Shown: positions 1 through 9,640 of the stretch, in pieces | Layout: the number at the start of each line of letters is the position of its first letter | Numbering within the stretch: position 1 is the stretch's first letter | Source: Mesostigma viride | Taxonomy: Eukaryota; Streptophyta; Mesostigmatophyceae; Mesostigmatales; Mesostigmataceae | NCBI GenBank assembly: GCA_009746045.1 | Contig: RPFO01000240.1 | Location: 629,501-693,500 of the forward strand | Length of the DNA: 64,000 bases | Direction of reading: 5' to 3' | Notes under the pieces: generated by a model | Told to the model about the DNA's origin: nothing | Database searches by the model: none | Seen by the model: the letters and a program-made list of their open reading frames with translations, nothing else | Made by a program: the position numbers and the translations under genes

Positions 1-327
1 GGTAGTATATCTGATGTCATAATTACTAAAGATCAATTACGAGCAGAACTAAAGGAAAATGGATATTTATTATGTATGTTCCTCCAATTGGAAATACAAG
101 AAATACCTATTAATAATGTGGGAATAGATCCTGATAAACCCAATGCAATAGGAGTAGGGTTTGACAAAACGGAGTTAGCCCGCTACATGGCTGTTATTGA
201 TTCCTCTAAGGTCTTTGAAGAAAAGACCCCCTCATACCCTCCTCCGCGTCCTGTTTTGCATCGTGTTGTGATTAAAGATGGTGCTGTTCCTACGCACTCC
301 CCTATGTATAGAATGGGCAGAGCTTAA
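1..327 (+). pseudogene. Gypsy-A pol, protease-RT linker and start of RT (copy 1)
   Basis: This stretch is collinear with 17643-17969 and with the start of the Gypsy-C RT ORF (42275 onward). It ends in the conserved segment before the RT fingers, with PVLHRVV and PTHSPMYRMG readable. A few bases that Gypsy-C has after MYRMG are missing, so the frame meets a TAA at 325-327; copy 2 has the same lesion. That TAA lies inside the TTAA used as target by the element at 328-2026. Confidence 0.8.
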
Positions 328-2026
328 CCCCTAAATGGTCTGGCTGCCGATTTTCCGCCTAAAACTGAGTTACAGCCGACACGTCGGCCCCTTCTCGGGG
401 GACCAAATGCCGCGAAAACTATTGAGAATTAGGAAAAGTTTAGCTGAGAAGATCGAAAGTTTATAATTTTCCTCACAGCATGGTACTAGGGTTTGCATAC
501 TTCTGACAAAGTTATAGAGGTGTTCTGGCCGGTCAAAGTACAAGGGGTCAGGGTACTTTTTCACGTACAACGTGCATTCCGGAAAACGACGACCTGGCCA
601 TGGCGGCTTGCGCCCACGCATGGCATTTACGTTTTCGTTCGAATTTTCTGACCAAACTCAGGAAATTGATTTTATACGTCCTAAAGATGATACAGGCCAA
701 TTTTCGGTTCTCGGGAATGCCATTTGATAGGTGTCGGCAGCGTTCTTGCTGGAAAAAACTGCGATCAGGCCGGACGATAGAAACGTTGACAGCAATACCT
801 TTCCGGCGTATTTTAAAGGATATATTGGTTTCTTTGTACTTTTTATGATATATGGTAGTCGTAAACGTGCAAGGGTGGCCAGAAATCGCCGAATCCAGCG
901 ACCATGCTGCACAACTTTGGTGTGCCGAAATGCGCCATTTTGCGGCCACCGCCTGGGCCAAGGTAACGCCATCCATGCCTGGTAAAGCTTAATCATCGTT
1001 TTCCTATCGATGTTTGACGTTTATATATACGTTCTAGCTTGTGTAGCACATTCTTTTTGCATTATTCATGCTCTTTCTTGACCCTGGCCTGGCCCCTTTC
1101 TAAAACACCCTTCTTAGATGCTTCCCTCAGTCAGTTGACCTGCCACAGGGTGATGGTGATAAGTTGTAGAGGCTGTATGGGTTTGAATACCTCCATATAT
1201 GTTTGTTATACATTTCCCACACACATATTGCATGAGTGTGAGGCAGTTGGCTGGTCTCTGTGGCATCATCAAGCATGTAACCGGTGAGTAGAAGCTTCCC
1301 ATTGTCAGCATGTGCCACCAGGTGTGCTGGCCATCACCTGGCAAGCTATAGCAGCTTAGGCCTAGTTTATCCTTGCTAGGGCAAGCTGAAATAGGCTTAA
1401 AATCACTAGTTTGTTGGTGGCTGCCTCCTAGAATGCATGCCTTGCGTAGGGTATCCGTCCCACGTTACCTACGTGCATGGACAAGGTGGCACCAGCACAT
1501 AGGTGCCATGTAAGGGCAGTGTGATGATGCAGTTATGTTTCCCCATCATTGTGGAAGGGAAATGTATTGTGTGGCATGGTTGGGGGCCATATTCGTAGGT
1601 ATTAGTAGGTAGTATGCCCACTCCTACCCCCTTGGTTGCTTTTTACCAACGGTACCCCTATGGGCTGTACTGGGTGTAACTGGTGGTATACCCACCCAAA
1701 TGATGACCCCAATGGCTCAAACTGTTCAGCAACAAATTGTTTATCATCCCTGAAGTGGTAGGTGCCTAGCTCTTACAACATAATTCAAAATGCACATTCT
1801 ACCAAAAATGAAAACGCTCGTCTTGACCCCCCTGACTTTGACGGCAGTTATACATGGCCTACCCTGCATATATGTAAGGTTGTGATATACCAACCCGAAG
1901 GGCAACTCATGGACATGCTTGGCCCCCAAGGACAGCCATTGGATATGGGTGGGTTGGATGGCATCTGGTTTGCAAAATTGTGAAGTTACAGCCGATGCAT
2001 CGGCAGTATTTCTGCCCATTTAGGGG
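328..2026. mobile_element. Non-autonomous piggyBac-like DNA transposon at TTAA
   Basis: Comparison with the empty site in copy 2 (17966-17969) shows a 1699-bp insertion flanked by duplicated TTAA at 324-327 and 2027-2030. The ends are an 11-bp perfect inverted repeat, CCCCTAAATGG at 328-338 and its complement at 2016-2026. TTAA duplication with ends starting CCC is the piggyBac signature; Kolobok also uses TTAA, but the Kolobok-like ends in this window start GGGG. Near each end lies GTTACAGCCGA followed by a TCGGC half-palindrome (370-389 and 1986-2005), in the same orientation. No ORF resembles a transposase, so the element is non-autonomous. Confidence 0.75.
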
Positions 2027-2030
2027 TTAA

Positions 2031-3978
2031 AGAATTAAAGCAGATTCTCGTAGACCTTTTAGAGGCAGGTTTAATAGAACCCAGCAATTCCCCATATTCC
2101 GCTGGTGTTTTGCTAGTTCCTAAGCCAAATGGCAAGTTCCGCCTGGTTACTGATTATCGTAAATTGAATGACATTACTGTAAAATCTAAATACCCCTTGC
2201 CTAGAATAGACGATATTTTTAATAAAGTTAAGGGTTCCTCCTGTTTCACTGTCCTTGATTGCGCGGATGGGTTTTGGCAGTTGCGGATAGCTCCGGAGGA
2301 TTGCCACAAAACTGCCTTTGCCACTCCTTTCGGACACTACCAGTTTAGGGTTGCGGCAATGGGTTTATGCAATTCTCCCTCCTCCTTCCAGATCAGCTTA
2401 TGAATGACATCCTCAGACCCGTCATGGGTACCTCACACCTACCTCAAGTCTCCTCTGACCTCAAAGATCCCACTTTTTCCTCGGTTCAAATCTCTGAACA
2501 TGATCGTTCTTGCGCACAAGCTTACCTAGACGATATCCTTATTTATTCCCCTGACTTCGAAACCCATCTCGTGGACCTCAAAAAGGTTCTAGATATTATG
2601 GCCGCTAATTCCTTGTGGGCTAGGCGAGCTAAAGTGCGGTCTGGTCGTAGTGTTCCCTTCCTCGGTCACGTCCTATCTGATAAAGGTGTTGCTACCGATC
2701 CTGATAAAACAAGGTCCATCCAGGATTGGCCAGTGCCTACGGATGTCAAAAGTGTACGCAGTTCCCTCGGTCTTGCCTCCTATTACCGACGTTTTATTCC
2801 TCGGTTCGCGACTATCGCGGCTCCTATTAACCACCTGCTGAAGAAGGATATTCCTTTTGTTTTGGGCCTTGAGTGCCAACAAGCTTTTACAACCCTCAAG
2901 TCTCTTTTACTCTCGCCTCCGGTCCTCGTCTTGCCCGATACCTCACGAGCATTTGTAGTAGCTACTGACGCTATAGTAAGGTAGCCATTGGGGGTGTTCT
3001 CCTCCAAGACCAGGGTCATGGTTTGCAACCCATCGAATACATCTCTAGGACTATGTTACCTGCTGAACGCAACTACCCAGTTCATCAACAAGAGTTATTA
3101 GCTGTGGTATATTGCTGTCACTCTTGGCAACATTTCCTCAAAGGGGCCCAGTTCGATGTCTGTATCTGCGAACCTTGTGATGCTGACCCTTACCGGTTGA
3201 TTATTCAAACCGACCATCGTCCTCTGATTCACCTCCTGTCACAACCTAACCTCACTCCTCGGCAAGCGCGGTGGATGGAATTCCTTGCGCAATTCGCCCC
3301 ATTTAAATTGCAATACGTCAAGGGCGTAGATAATATAGTCCCTGATGCTTTATCCCGACGTCCTGACTATTCCTTTTTCGAGGATCTAGATGTCCTCACT
3401 ACCACCCTCGTTCCTACTCCTCTTGGTGTTTTCCCCTATGGTGACGTCCCTGATGACGGGCAGTATACCTACCTTTCCCATACCTCTGTCCGTTTTCCCG
3501 ATCTCCTCTCCCATGTAGGCCTTTCTCTGCGGTGTGAGGGCACACCTGTCACCTTGGGGGAGGGGGAGGATACTAATAAAATTATTTCTTGTCCCCTAAG
3601 TCATGTGTCCACTAGGGCTGGGAAGTCGTATGGTAATGTTGTTCCTTCTGGTCCACCCCTCCTTTTCGGTAAAGCTGTGGGTGACTTGTTCAAACCCTCT
3701 GTAGATACCTCGGTAGCCAATCCTACCTCGGATTTAGAGCGTCTCATCAGTAGATTTACGGCCACTGAGCCGGAAGCCTTGACCGCAATCTCCTCACACC
3801 CTCAAAAATTTGGGAAGTACCCGTGCAAGTTTGTGGGTGGCTTCTTGTATGTGCTGTTAAAGGATGATCCTCCGCAATGGCGTTTGTATGTTCCTCCGAT
3901 TTGCCGCTCCTCCTTGTTGTTTGAGTTACATGATCTAGCTGCTCACCAGGGCGGGAAGCGTGTGCGGGATTTGCCTTC
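2031..3978 (+). pseudogene. Gypsy-A pol: RT, RNase H and integrase zinc region (copy 1)
   Basis: RT motifs are readable: KFRLVTDYRKLN, FTVLDCADGFWQLRIAPEDC and YLDDILIYSPDF. RNase H follows with QQELLAVVY, TDHRPLIHLL and DALSRR. Compared with the Gypsy-C copy there is a 2-nt insertion near 2395 (QISL then stop) and another near 2975 (ATDAIVR then stop), so the polyprotein is broken at least twice after the lesion at 327. After the integrase zinc-binding segment FELHDLAAHQGG the reading jumps straight to ORF3. The DDE core, GPY/F module and chromodomain, about 1.3 kb in Gypsy-C, are absent. Copy 2 shares every lesion. Confidence 0.88.
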
Positions 3979-6228
3979 ATGGCGACGCTTATTCCTCTCG
4001 AGGAGCGCCTGGCTGCTCCTCCGTCTCCAGATCCTCAGTTATTCCACGAGGTGCTCCCAGGCCGATGGGTCTCGCGGAGCTGCTTCCCGGGCGGCCGCGT
4101 GCATGCGGCCCTGACGCCTGACCGAGCGGCCTTAGTCCGGACAGCGCTGTGCGGTATTTCGTGGCATGCCTCTGACCCTCTGGGCCAACATCTAGCTGTG
4201 CATAGCTTCGATGACGCTGGCCGTTGTGTCCTCGGGTGTGGCTCACGCTGTCCTGCGCTTGCACAGATAGAGGCCGTGCTGCAGGGCCCGCGCATTTTTT
4301 CATACCTATCGACTCCGGATGGGCGTGCGCGCATTAGGGATATTTTTCCCTGGCTTCCGGCTGAGGGGGATGCGGAGCTCGATGAGTTCCCTTATGACCT
4401 CGTGAGGGCTGTTGAATTCATGGAGCGTGAAGATGAGGCAACCTCAGCTCCACCAGCCGTGGCTGCAGAGGTTCTAGCTTCCATGCCCCTCACGGATCTT
4501 CCTCCGGACCTCGGGCGGCCGGGTTCCTCTGGTCCAGGGTCGTCGGTGACGGTCTCCTCGGTTGCAGAGTCTCTTCCTCCGCCTGTTGACCCTGCTGTCG
4601 CCAGTCTCTCGACCGTCGTCGTGGAGATGCAAGCGCAATTCCAGGCGTTGTTGTCGGCATTCACTGCATTCACCGCGGCACCTCCGTCTGCGGTTCCCGC
4701 TCAGCCAGCCGTCGAGCCTCCGTCCGTGGTGTCCTCCGTCGCGCCTGTTCGACCGGCTGTCGGACCTGTGTCCGTGGCGTCCTCCGTTGCCCCTGTTCAA
4801 CCGGTCGCCCACCTTCCGCCAGTGGAGCCCTCCGTCACACCTGTCCAGCCGGTCGCTGTCGCTCCGTCTGTGGAGCCCTCCGTCACGCCTGTTCAGCCGG
4901 CGGCTGTCGCTCCGTCTGTGGAGCCCTCCGTCACGCCTGTTCAGCCGGCCGCTGTCGCTCTGTCCGTGGCGGCCGCCGCCGCGCCTGCTCAGCCAACCGA
5001 GCCTCAACGTCATCCAGATTTGGGCAAGGCGTCGACGGGCAAGTGGGTGTTTGACACTACCGAGGATGCGTATGATTCGGCCATGGGTGATTGGACCTCC
5101 GCCCGACCGGCCACAACGTTTTCCCCTGTCGCCACTTCCGCCGCCACCGCCTCTTCTGTCGCGCCCGCCTCCGCCGTCGTCCACCGACCGCGCGTTGCTC
5201 CTGTTGCGGCGTCCTCGGCTTCGGTCACGCGTGTCAGCGAGGTAGAGTTCCGGCATGTCAGGGCGGTAGAACTGCTCAGTGTGTTGTCCGCCGCGGACCG
5301 TGAGCGTTTTCCGACAGTGGCCCATCTAGATCCGCAGGTGTCCGATGTTGCGGTCGCTGGACTGGCCATGTCCGCCGCCCTCTGTCGGGCTGTGGCTCTC
5401 CCTCGTGTGGCCAGTGTAGTTACCAACACGGTGTCATCGTCTCAGTTTTGCTACGCATCCTCGTTACCTCAGGAGATGAACCTCCCACTAGAGACGGATA
5501 GGCCTCCGTTTAATATGGTGGTGCTGGCCGATCCGTTGTTTGATGATGAGGTGCAGGCGCAGAGGGTCATATATCGTTGGGCGCGTGCTGCTAACGATCC
5601 TTGCTATACCTATGGTGATGTCCAGTGGGCGTATCCTCAGCCCCTGTGGATCATGCCCTCGGATGCCATGTACTTCAGTTGTCCTGTCCCTGCGGGTGCT
5701 CTCTACTCCCTGCGCATCCAGCCGGGCCTGCAGTGGGATGCTTGTCGCCCTGCGCCCCTTCCGGGTCAGGGGCTGGATGAGCCTGGGTTCCAGCCTCCGC
5801 GTACGACGGGTACCCACCTGTCGACTTACGGCTCCCGTCAGTGCTTGCGCCGCTGGCAGGGTCGTGAGATTCGGCATGTGCGTCTGTGGCCCGGCAACGT
5901 GGAACGTTTCCTGGATTTGTTTTTCACCTCTGTTGCTCGTGGTGAGCTGGTCTTCCATCGGTTCCTCCTGCGCGCCCTCCTTCTGCTGTCGGCAGAGCCC
6001 TTCGTGCGACAGTTTCAGTGTGGGTTCCTTGACTGGGCCCGTGGACAGGTGGTTCTGACACAGCATCGTTACTACTGGGCTTTCCTCGGCATGTATCCTG
6101 ATGGCGTCTGGGAGGATGTGTTCCTCCATGTAGACAGGCATGATAACCCTGCTGATGTTGCTCATCACCGGGCGTACCTGGATGTGCTTTTGGCCACCCG
6201 TGGTACTTTTCAGGCTACTGGTGTGTAG
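3979..6228 (+). CDS. Gypsy-A ORF3, 749-aa protein of unknown function (copy 1)
   Basis: An unbroken ORF after pol, unlike the broken pol before it. I recognise no known domain. The N-terminal block (about residues 20-150, with LPGRWVSRSCFPGG and CGSRCPALAQIEAVL) is conserved in Gypsy-C at 45818-46260. The middle (about 160-340) is rich in Pro, Val, Ala and Ser, with near-identical 16-residue units of the type SVEPSVTPVQPAAVAP encoded by 48-bp DNA repeats. The C-terminal block (about 430-749) holds FLDWARGQVVLTQHRYYWAF and PDGVW, found again at 34416-34808 and, more diverged, in Gypsy-D. The start is the first ATG after the pol junction and aligns with the Gypsy-C start. I see no signal peptide or convincing membrane segment, so an envelope role is not supported. 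Confidence 0.75.
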   Translation: MATLIPLEERLAAPPSPDPQLFHEVLPGRWVSRSCFPGGRVHAALTPDRAALVRTALCGISWHASDPLGQHLAVHSFDDAGRCVLGCGSRCPALAQIEAVLQGPRIFSYLSTPDGRARIRDIFPWLPAEGDAELDEFPYDLVRAVEFMEREDEATSAPPAVAAEVLASMPLTDLPPDLGRPGSSGPGSSVTVSSVAESLPPPVDPAVASLSTVVVEMQAQFQALLSAFTAFTAAPPSAVPAQPAVEPPSVVSSVAPVRPAVGPVSVASSVAPVQPVAHLPPVEPSVTPVQPVAVAPSVEPSVTPVQPAAVAPSVEPSVTPVQPAAVALSVAAAAAPAQPTEPQRHPDLGKASTGKWVFDTTEDAYDSAMGDWTSARPATTFSPVATSAATASSVAPASAVVHRPRVAPVAASSASVTRVSEVEFRHVRAVELLSVLSAADRERFPTVAHLDPQVSDVAVAGLAMSAALCRAVALPRVASVVTNTVSSSQFCYASSLPQEMNLPLETDRPPFNMVVLADPLFDDEVQAQRVIYRWARAANDPCYTYGDVQWAYPQPLWIMPSDAMYFSCPVPAGALYSLRIQPGLQWDACRPAPLPGQGLDEPGFQPPRTTGTHLSTYGSRQCLRRWQGREIRHVRLWPGNVERFLDLFFTSVARGELVFHRFLLRALLLLSAEPFVRQFQCGFLDWARGQVVLTQHRYYWAFLGMYPDGVWEDVFLHVDRHDNPADVAHHRAYLDVLLATRGTFQATGV

Positions 6229-6598
6229 ACAGAGGGCTCTAGGCCCGACCTGAGGGTGTTGTCCCTCCGGTATATAGAGTCGCCCTCAGATTCTGGCCAG
6301 TTGATTGGTCGTTCTTGGTCCTTGGTACTGATTTGTTTACTCTGTGTGTCCTGCCCAGTGCCGTCCCCCCCGGCAAGGACTCTGTTCCAGGCAGTTAGGG
6401 GAACCTCCCACCAGGCTTGGTGCTGGCTAACCCTACACCACCCGGCGTGGTGGTGGAACCGAGTTAACATGTTGGTGCTTTGTACCTTGGATGGCCTGTC
6501 GATTGTGTTAGGCTTTGTTGGGTGCTTTAGATCCTCCTTCTCCTTTGGTTTCATCCGTGTACGTAGGGCGAGGGCTCCCTACCTTTGTGGGGGGAAGG
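6229..6598 (+). other. Gypsy-A 3' untranslated region with polypurine tract
   Basis: Non-coding stretch between the ORF3 stop and the LTR. The segment with CCGGTATATAGAGTCGCCC (about 6268-6287) is conserved at the same place in copy 2 and in the Gypsy-C remnant at 34809-35175. It ends with a G-rich tract (about 6587-6598) directly before the LTR, as expected of the polypurine primer for plus-strand synthesis. Confidence 0.65.
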
Positions 6599-7171
6599 TG
6601 TTACGTCGCGTAACTTTTGTTGTTGTTACGGACGTAAATTAGGTCCTTTGTGCCTCAGCCATTTCGAGACAGTCCGTTGACTTTCTTAAGCTTACGTGTA
6701 GTTAGGACCTTTTTGGCCGGTTGGTACCGGGCCTTGTGACGTGGCAATCGTACAGTATGGTGGCTTGGTGCAGTCGCGCCGCGCTGCGTACTTTAGTAGT
6801 GGTCCTTTATCCTCCGTTTGAACCTTGTGGACATGCGTTGGTCCTGTAGGCGAGGGTCGGTGTCGGCCCGAGCATACACGCATGTCGGCGATCATTTATG
6901 CAGCGGTTGTCCTTCGTGAATCGCACTCGGCGTGTATTATGGAATTGTAATACATCGTTTTGGGTCGTGAATTTACCAGTGTTTACTTCGTAGTGTCCCG
7001 GCATTATTTGGTATATGGCGTACAGTAACCGCATGTATCGGAATGCATTGAGAGCAGAGTCGTCGCGTCCTAGGTCTTATAGCCAATACAGCTCCTCATC
7101 GCTAGGTACCCTCACTAGTTTAGGTAAGGTTAGGCGCGGGGTTTGGGATCGAGTAGAGCCTGGGCGTGACA
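6599..7171 (+). repeat. Gypsy-A LTR shared by two tandem units
   Basis: 573 bp, starting TGTTACG and ending CGTGACA (CGTAACA in the other copy), so the ends form a 7-bp imperfect inverted repeat with TG...CA. It is preceded by a polypurine tract and followed one base later by a plausible primer binding site, so it serves as 3' LTR of unit 1 and 5' LTR of unit 2. It is nearly identical to 22540-23112 and related to 35176-35728. Confidence 0.85.
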
Positions 7172-7172
7172 A

Positions 7173-7184
7173 TGGTAGCGGAGG
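7173..7184 (+). other. Putative primer binding site of Gypsy-A unit 2
   Basis: TGGTAGCGGAGG begins two bases after the LTR end. It matches 10 of 12 positions of TGGTATCAGAGG, the complement of an initiator-Met-type tRNA 3' end, and would pair with a tRNA ending CCUCCGCUACCA. Position and TGG start fit; the tRNA identity is not proven. Confidence 0.5.
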
Positions 7185-7697
7185 TTTAGGTAGACGCGAC
7201 GAAGCTCCCTTGCAGCACTATACGCCAGAGGCCTTCCGCGGCCAGGGCACAGAAGAAGACATCCTCTTGACAGGTAAGGGGCGGGTCGCCTGCAAGCTAG
7301 GGGGTAGTGCTGCCCGATCCGGGACACGCCCTGCTTAGAAGTTAGACCTGCTCAAAGCGGATAACTCCTCACGTAGATAGTTTCTTTTCCTCTTCCTTCT
7401 GTGTGTGCATTTCCTTGCTGGGTGCTGTTTGACGTTAGATAGTGGGTTGGCCGGTTCCGTTGTGCCGGTTAGCGAGACGATTAGCGTCTCGGAAGACTCC
7501 ACCTCTTTTCCGTGCTTGCTGCTGCGTTTCTTTAGTTGATTTCTCGTGCAGAGCCTTGAGCCGCCTGCTCACATACAAACCGGTGCTGGCTTCCTCGTCT
7601 ACTTTCTGGATTCTGCTTTCAGATCCGGCAACGACAGCCGAGCCTACACCTACTGTAAAGTCTAGTCCCTCAGAGTCACCTAAACAAGGTACGTACC
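7185..7697 (+). other. Gypsy-A leader region
   Basis: Sequence between the primer site and the first recognisable ORF. I see short open frames but no domain, repeat or clear signal. Confidence 0.5.
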
Positions 7698-8129
7698 ATG
7701 CAGGGTGCTGGGCGCCAGCGTTTTTCTAACCGTCCTCGTTCCAGTTCCTCTAGTAATAATAGCCGTGCTAAATACTATGCGGTCATCACCTCTTCTTGGT
7801 CTTGTATTTTCCTTTCTTGGGCTGATGCCCGTTCCGTGATTAATAATTCCTCTGTTCCTGTTCTTAGATATAGGAATTTTCACCTCTTTGAAGAAGCACA
7901 ACAGTTTTGCCTTTGGTATAGTCAAACCGACATAGGACTCCATTCTCGCCCTACACGTCCTCCTCCTGAAATTCCCACTGCAAATATTTCTCCTCCTCAT
8001 ATCCCTGACAGCTTCCTTACTCCTTTACCTTCTCCTACCCGTGAACGTGGGTCTTCTTCCTCCTCTATTGAAACCCCTCTTACCGTGGAGTTTGGTTCCT
8101 TGTCAATCACCGTGACCAAGAAGGAGTGA
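7698..8129 (+). CDS. Gypsy-A ORF0, RNase H1 N-terminal / viroplasmin-like domain protein
   Basis: A 143-aa ORF between the leader and gag. Residues about 24-70 fit the RNase H1 hybrid-binding fold (Cauli_VI type). KYYAVI forms the first strand, then come LSWADARSVI in the SW..C/A position, an aromatic and basic stretch (LRYRNF), and a helix FEEAQQF. In this family the domain binds RNA:DNA hybrids or dsRNA. The N-terminus is Ser- and Arg-rich (about residues 4-23) and the C-terminal half is Pro- and Ser-rich. The stop at 8127-8129 separates it from gag, 240 bp downstream. A role in packaging or reverse transcription is my inference. Only one copy is in the window, so conservation cannot be tested here. 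Confidence 0.6.
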   Translation: MQGAGRQRFSNRPRSSSSSNNSRAKYYAVITSSWSCIFLSWADARSVINNSSVPVLRYRNFHLFEEAQQFCLWYSQTDIGLHSRPTRPPPEIPTANISPPHIPDSFLTPLPSPTRERGSSSSSIETPLTVEFGSLSITVTKKE

Positions 8130-8532
8130 GCTAGATTGTTCTTTCCTTTTTCCTTGCTAAAGTGGATGCCACTTCCCTTTGTTTTTTGGTCATGCCCCAT
8201 TTGACCTGAATTTATTTTCTTTTTGACCTGATTTTCTTTTATCCTTGATCTGATTTTATTTTAGTTGTGGTCAGATTTTTGTTCGGTCCTTGACCAGATT
8301 TTTGTCTTATCCTTGTTCAGCTTTTTAACTTTTCCTCGTCCAGTGTATTTCTTCCTTTGCACCTCAAACATGTCCTCTCAACCGTCTCTTGGTGGGGGTA
8401 TGTCTCCCATTAACCAACGTTCCTCAGGTGTTACTCCTGGTGTTAATCCTGGTACTCCTCAGTTGGCAATGGGTAATAGACGTGATTCCTTGGACACTGT
8501 CCATCACTTGACTCCACTAGGAACTCGCTAGT

Positions 8533-8860
8533 ACTGAGAAAACTGAGATTTCCTGAGATTTCCTGAGATTTCCTGAGAAAAAAACTGAGATTTCCTGAGA
8601 TTTCCTGAGATGTCCTGAGATTTCCTGAGATTTCCTGAGATTTTCCTGAGATTTCCTGAGATTTCCTGAGAAAGTGACCTGAGATTTCCTGAGATTGGCC
8701 TGAGAAAATTGGCTTTTTCTCAGGAAATCTCAGGAAATCTCAGGGCTAAGTGGAAACTGAGATTTTACGTGGACACTGAGATTTTTTTTTCTCAGGCTGA
8801 AAATCTCAGGGCATTTTCTCAGGCGCTGAAAATCTCAGGGCATTTTCTCAGGCATGCCAT
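8533..8860 (+). repeat. CACTA left subterminal repeat array, 10-bp period
   Basis: More than a dozen copies of a 10-bp unit CCTGAGATTT, mostly head to tail, with a few inverted copies (CTCAGGAAAT) after 8717. In En/Spm elements such arrays bind the element's own DNA-binding protein. The period equals about one helical turn, so the sites would face one side of the DNA. Confidence 0.8.
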
Positions 8861-9349
8861 TGCCAGAATTAAATGTGTATTCTAACAAGCATAACACCAT
8901 CATGCAATAAATCCAACAATTCATTAATGAATTAAATACGTTATTAGCACATCTTGTGGTATTAGGCGTGGCATTCATGGCATCACGCTGTTTGATAGTA
9001 ATGAACTTATGTTTCATTGTGGCATTCTGTGACTCATCATTTCAATACCATCAAAATATAAAACATCGACTCAAAACTGCTCTCATCCTATTTCTGGATT
9101 GCTAGCTGATGGCTCATGGCCATATAACAGCTGGCATGCCAGAGCCCAGCAACGGTGGTTTCACTCAATATTGATGTGTACGTCTTCTCATCGAGCTTGT
9201 ATGCTCCACGATCTGCATCAAGTCATCCCCCAAAGAAAGAAAGCATACAGAAAGCAAGGAGTTAAATTTACAAACATGATAATAATGCCATATGCAACAT
9301 GATATTCCAAGAATGATATAGAAGGCGGGCATGCTGCCATGCATTGCGT
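8861..9349. other. Interior of the CACTA-like element, no gene
   Basis: AT-rich sequence between the subterminal array and the minisatellite. I see no coding region or repeat. Confidence 0.4.
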
Positions 9350-9640
9350 GACTGCGTGCAGGCGTGCAGCTAGGTGTGCGTGCGTGGGCGAGTGCGTGCA
9401 GTTGTGCATGAGTGCGTTTGTGCAGGCGTGCCTTGGCGGGTGGGTTGATGGCTGTGTGCAGGCGTGCGTGCGTGAGTGGGTGCGTGAGAGTGTGCAGCTA
9501 TGTGTGCGTGTGCGTGCACTTGTGCATGTGCGCGTTTGTGCAGGCGTGCCTTGGTGGGTGGGTTGATGGCTGCGTGCATGCGTGCGTGCGAGGGTAGGTG
9601 CGTGGGAGTGTGCAGCTAGGTGTGCGTGCGTGCAGTCGGT
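9350..9640 (+). repeat. G/T-rich minisatellite, about 118-bp unit
   Basis: The segment GCGTTTGTGCAGGCGTGCC starting near 9414 recurs near 9532, and the sequence with GTGCAGCTAGGTGTGCG near 9365 recurs near 9490 and 9610. This gives between two and three copies of a 118-bp unit. Confidence 0.7.

Larger units (their letters stand above)
1..7171 (+). mobile_element. Gypsy-A unit 1 (Ty3/Gypsy LTR retrotransposon, 5' end outside window)
   Basis: The domain order is that of Ty3/Gypsy elements: a protease-RT linker, RT, RNase H and the integrase zinc region, then an extra ORF, a purine tract and the LTR at 6599-7171. Apart from the insertion at 328-2026, the unit matches 17643-23112 with only a handful of base differences. 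It carries the same pol-breaking indels and the same integrase deletion as that copy, so the two are duplicates of one already damaged element. The window opens inside the linker, so gag and protease of this unit are not visible. Confidence 0.9.

Noticed and set aside
1039..2019. Several 70-90 codon frames inside the piggyBac-like element as transposase remnants
   Set aside because: No DDD motif, no Cys-rich C-terminus and no similarity to each other; lengths are as expected by chance.
4474..5325. 283-codon Arg/Gly/Asp-rich frame on the minus strand
   Set aside because: It is antisense to ORF3 and exists only because the GC-rich Pro/Val/Ala repeats there lack stops on the other strand.
3979..6228. 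ORF3 as a retroviral envelope
   Set aside because: No signal peptide, no clear membrane anchor and no cleavage motif; only its position is env-like.
8533..8860. Regular short repeats resembling a CRISPR array
   Set aside because: The units are 10 bp, contiguous and mirrored at the other end of a transposon; there are no spacers, and the window is eukaryotic.
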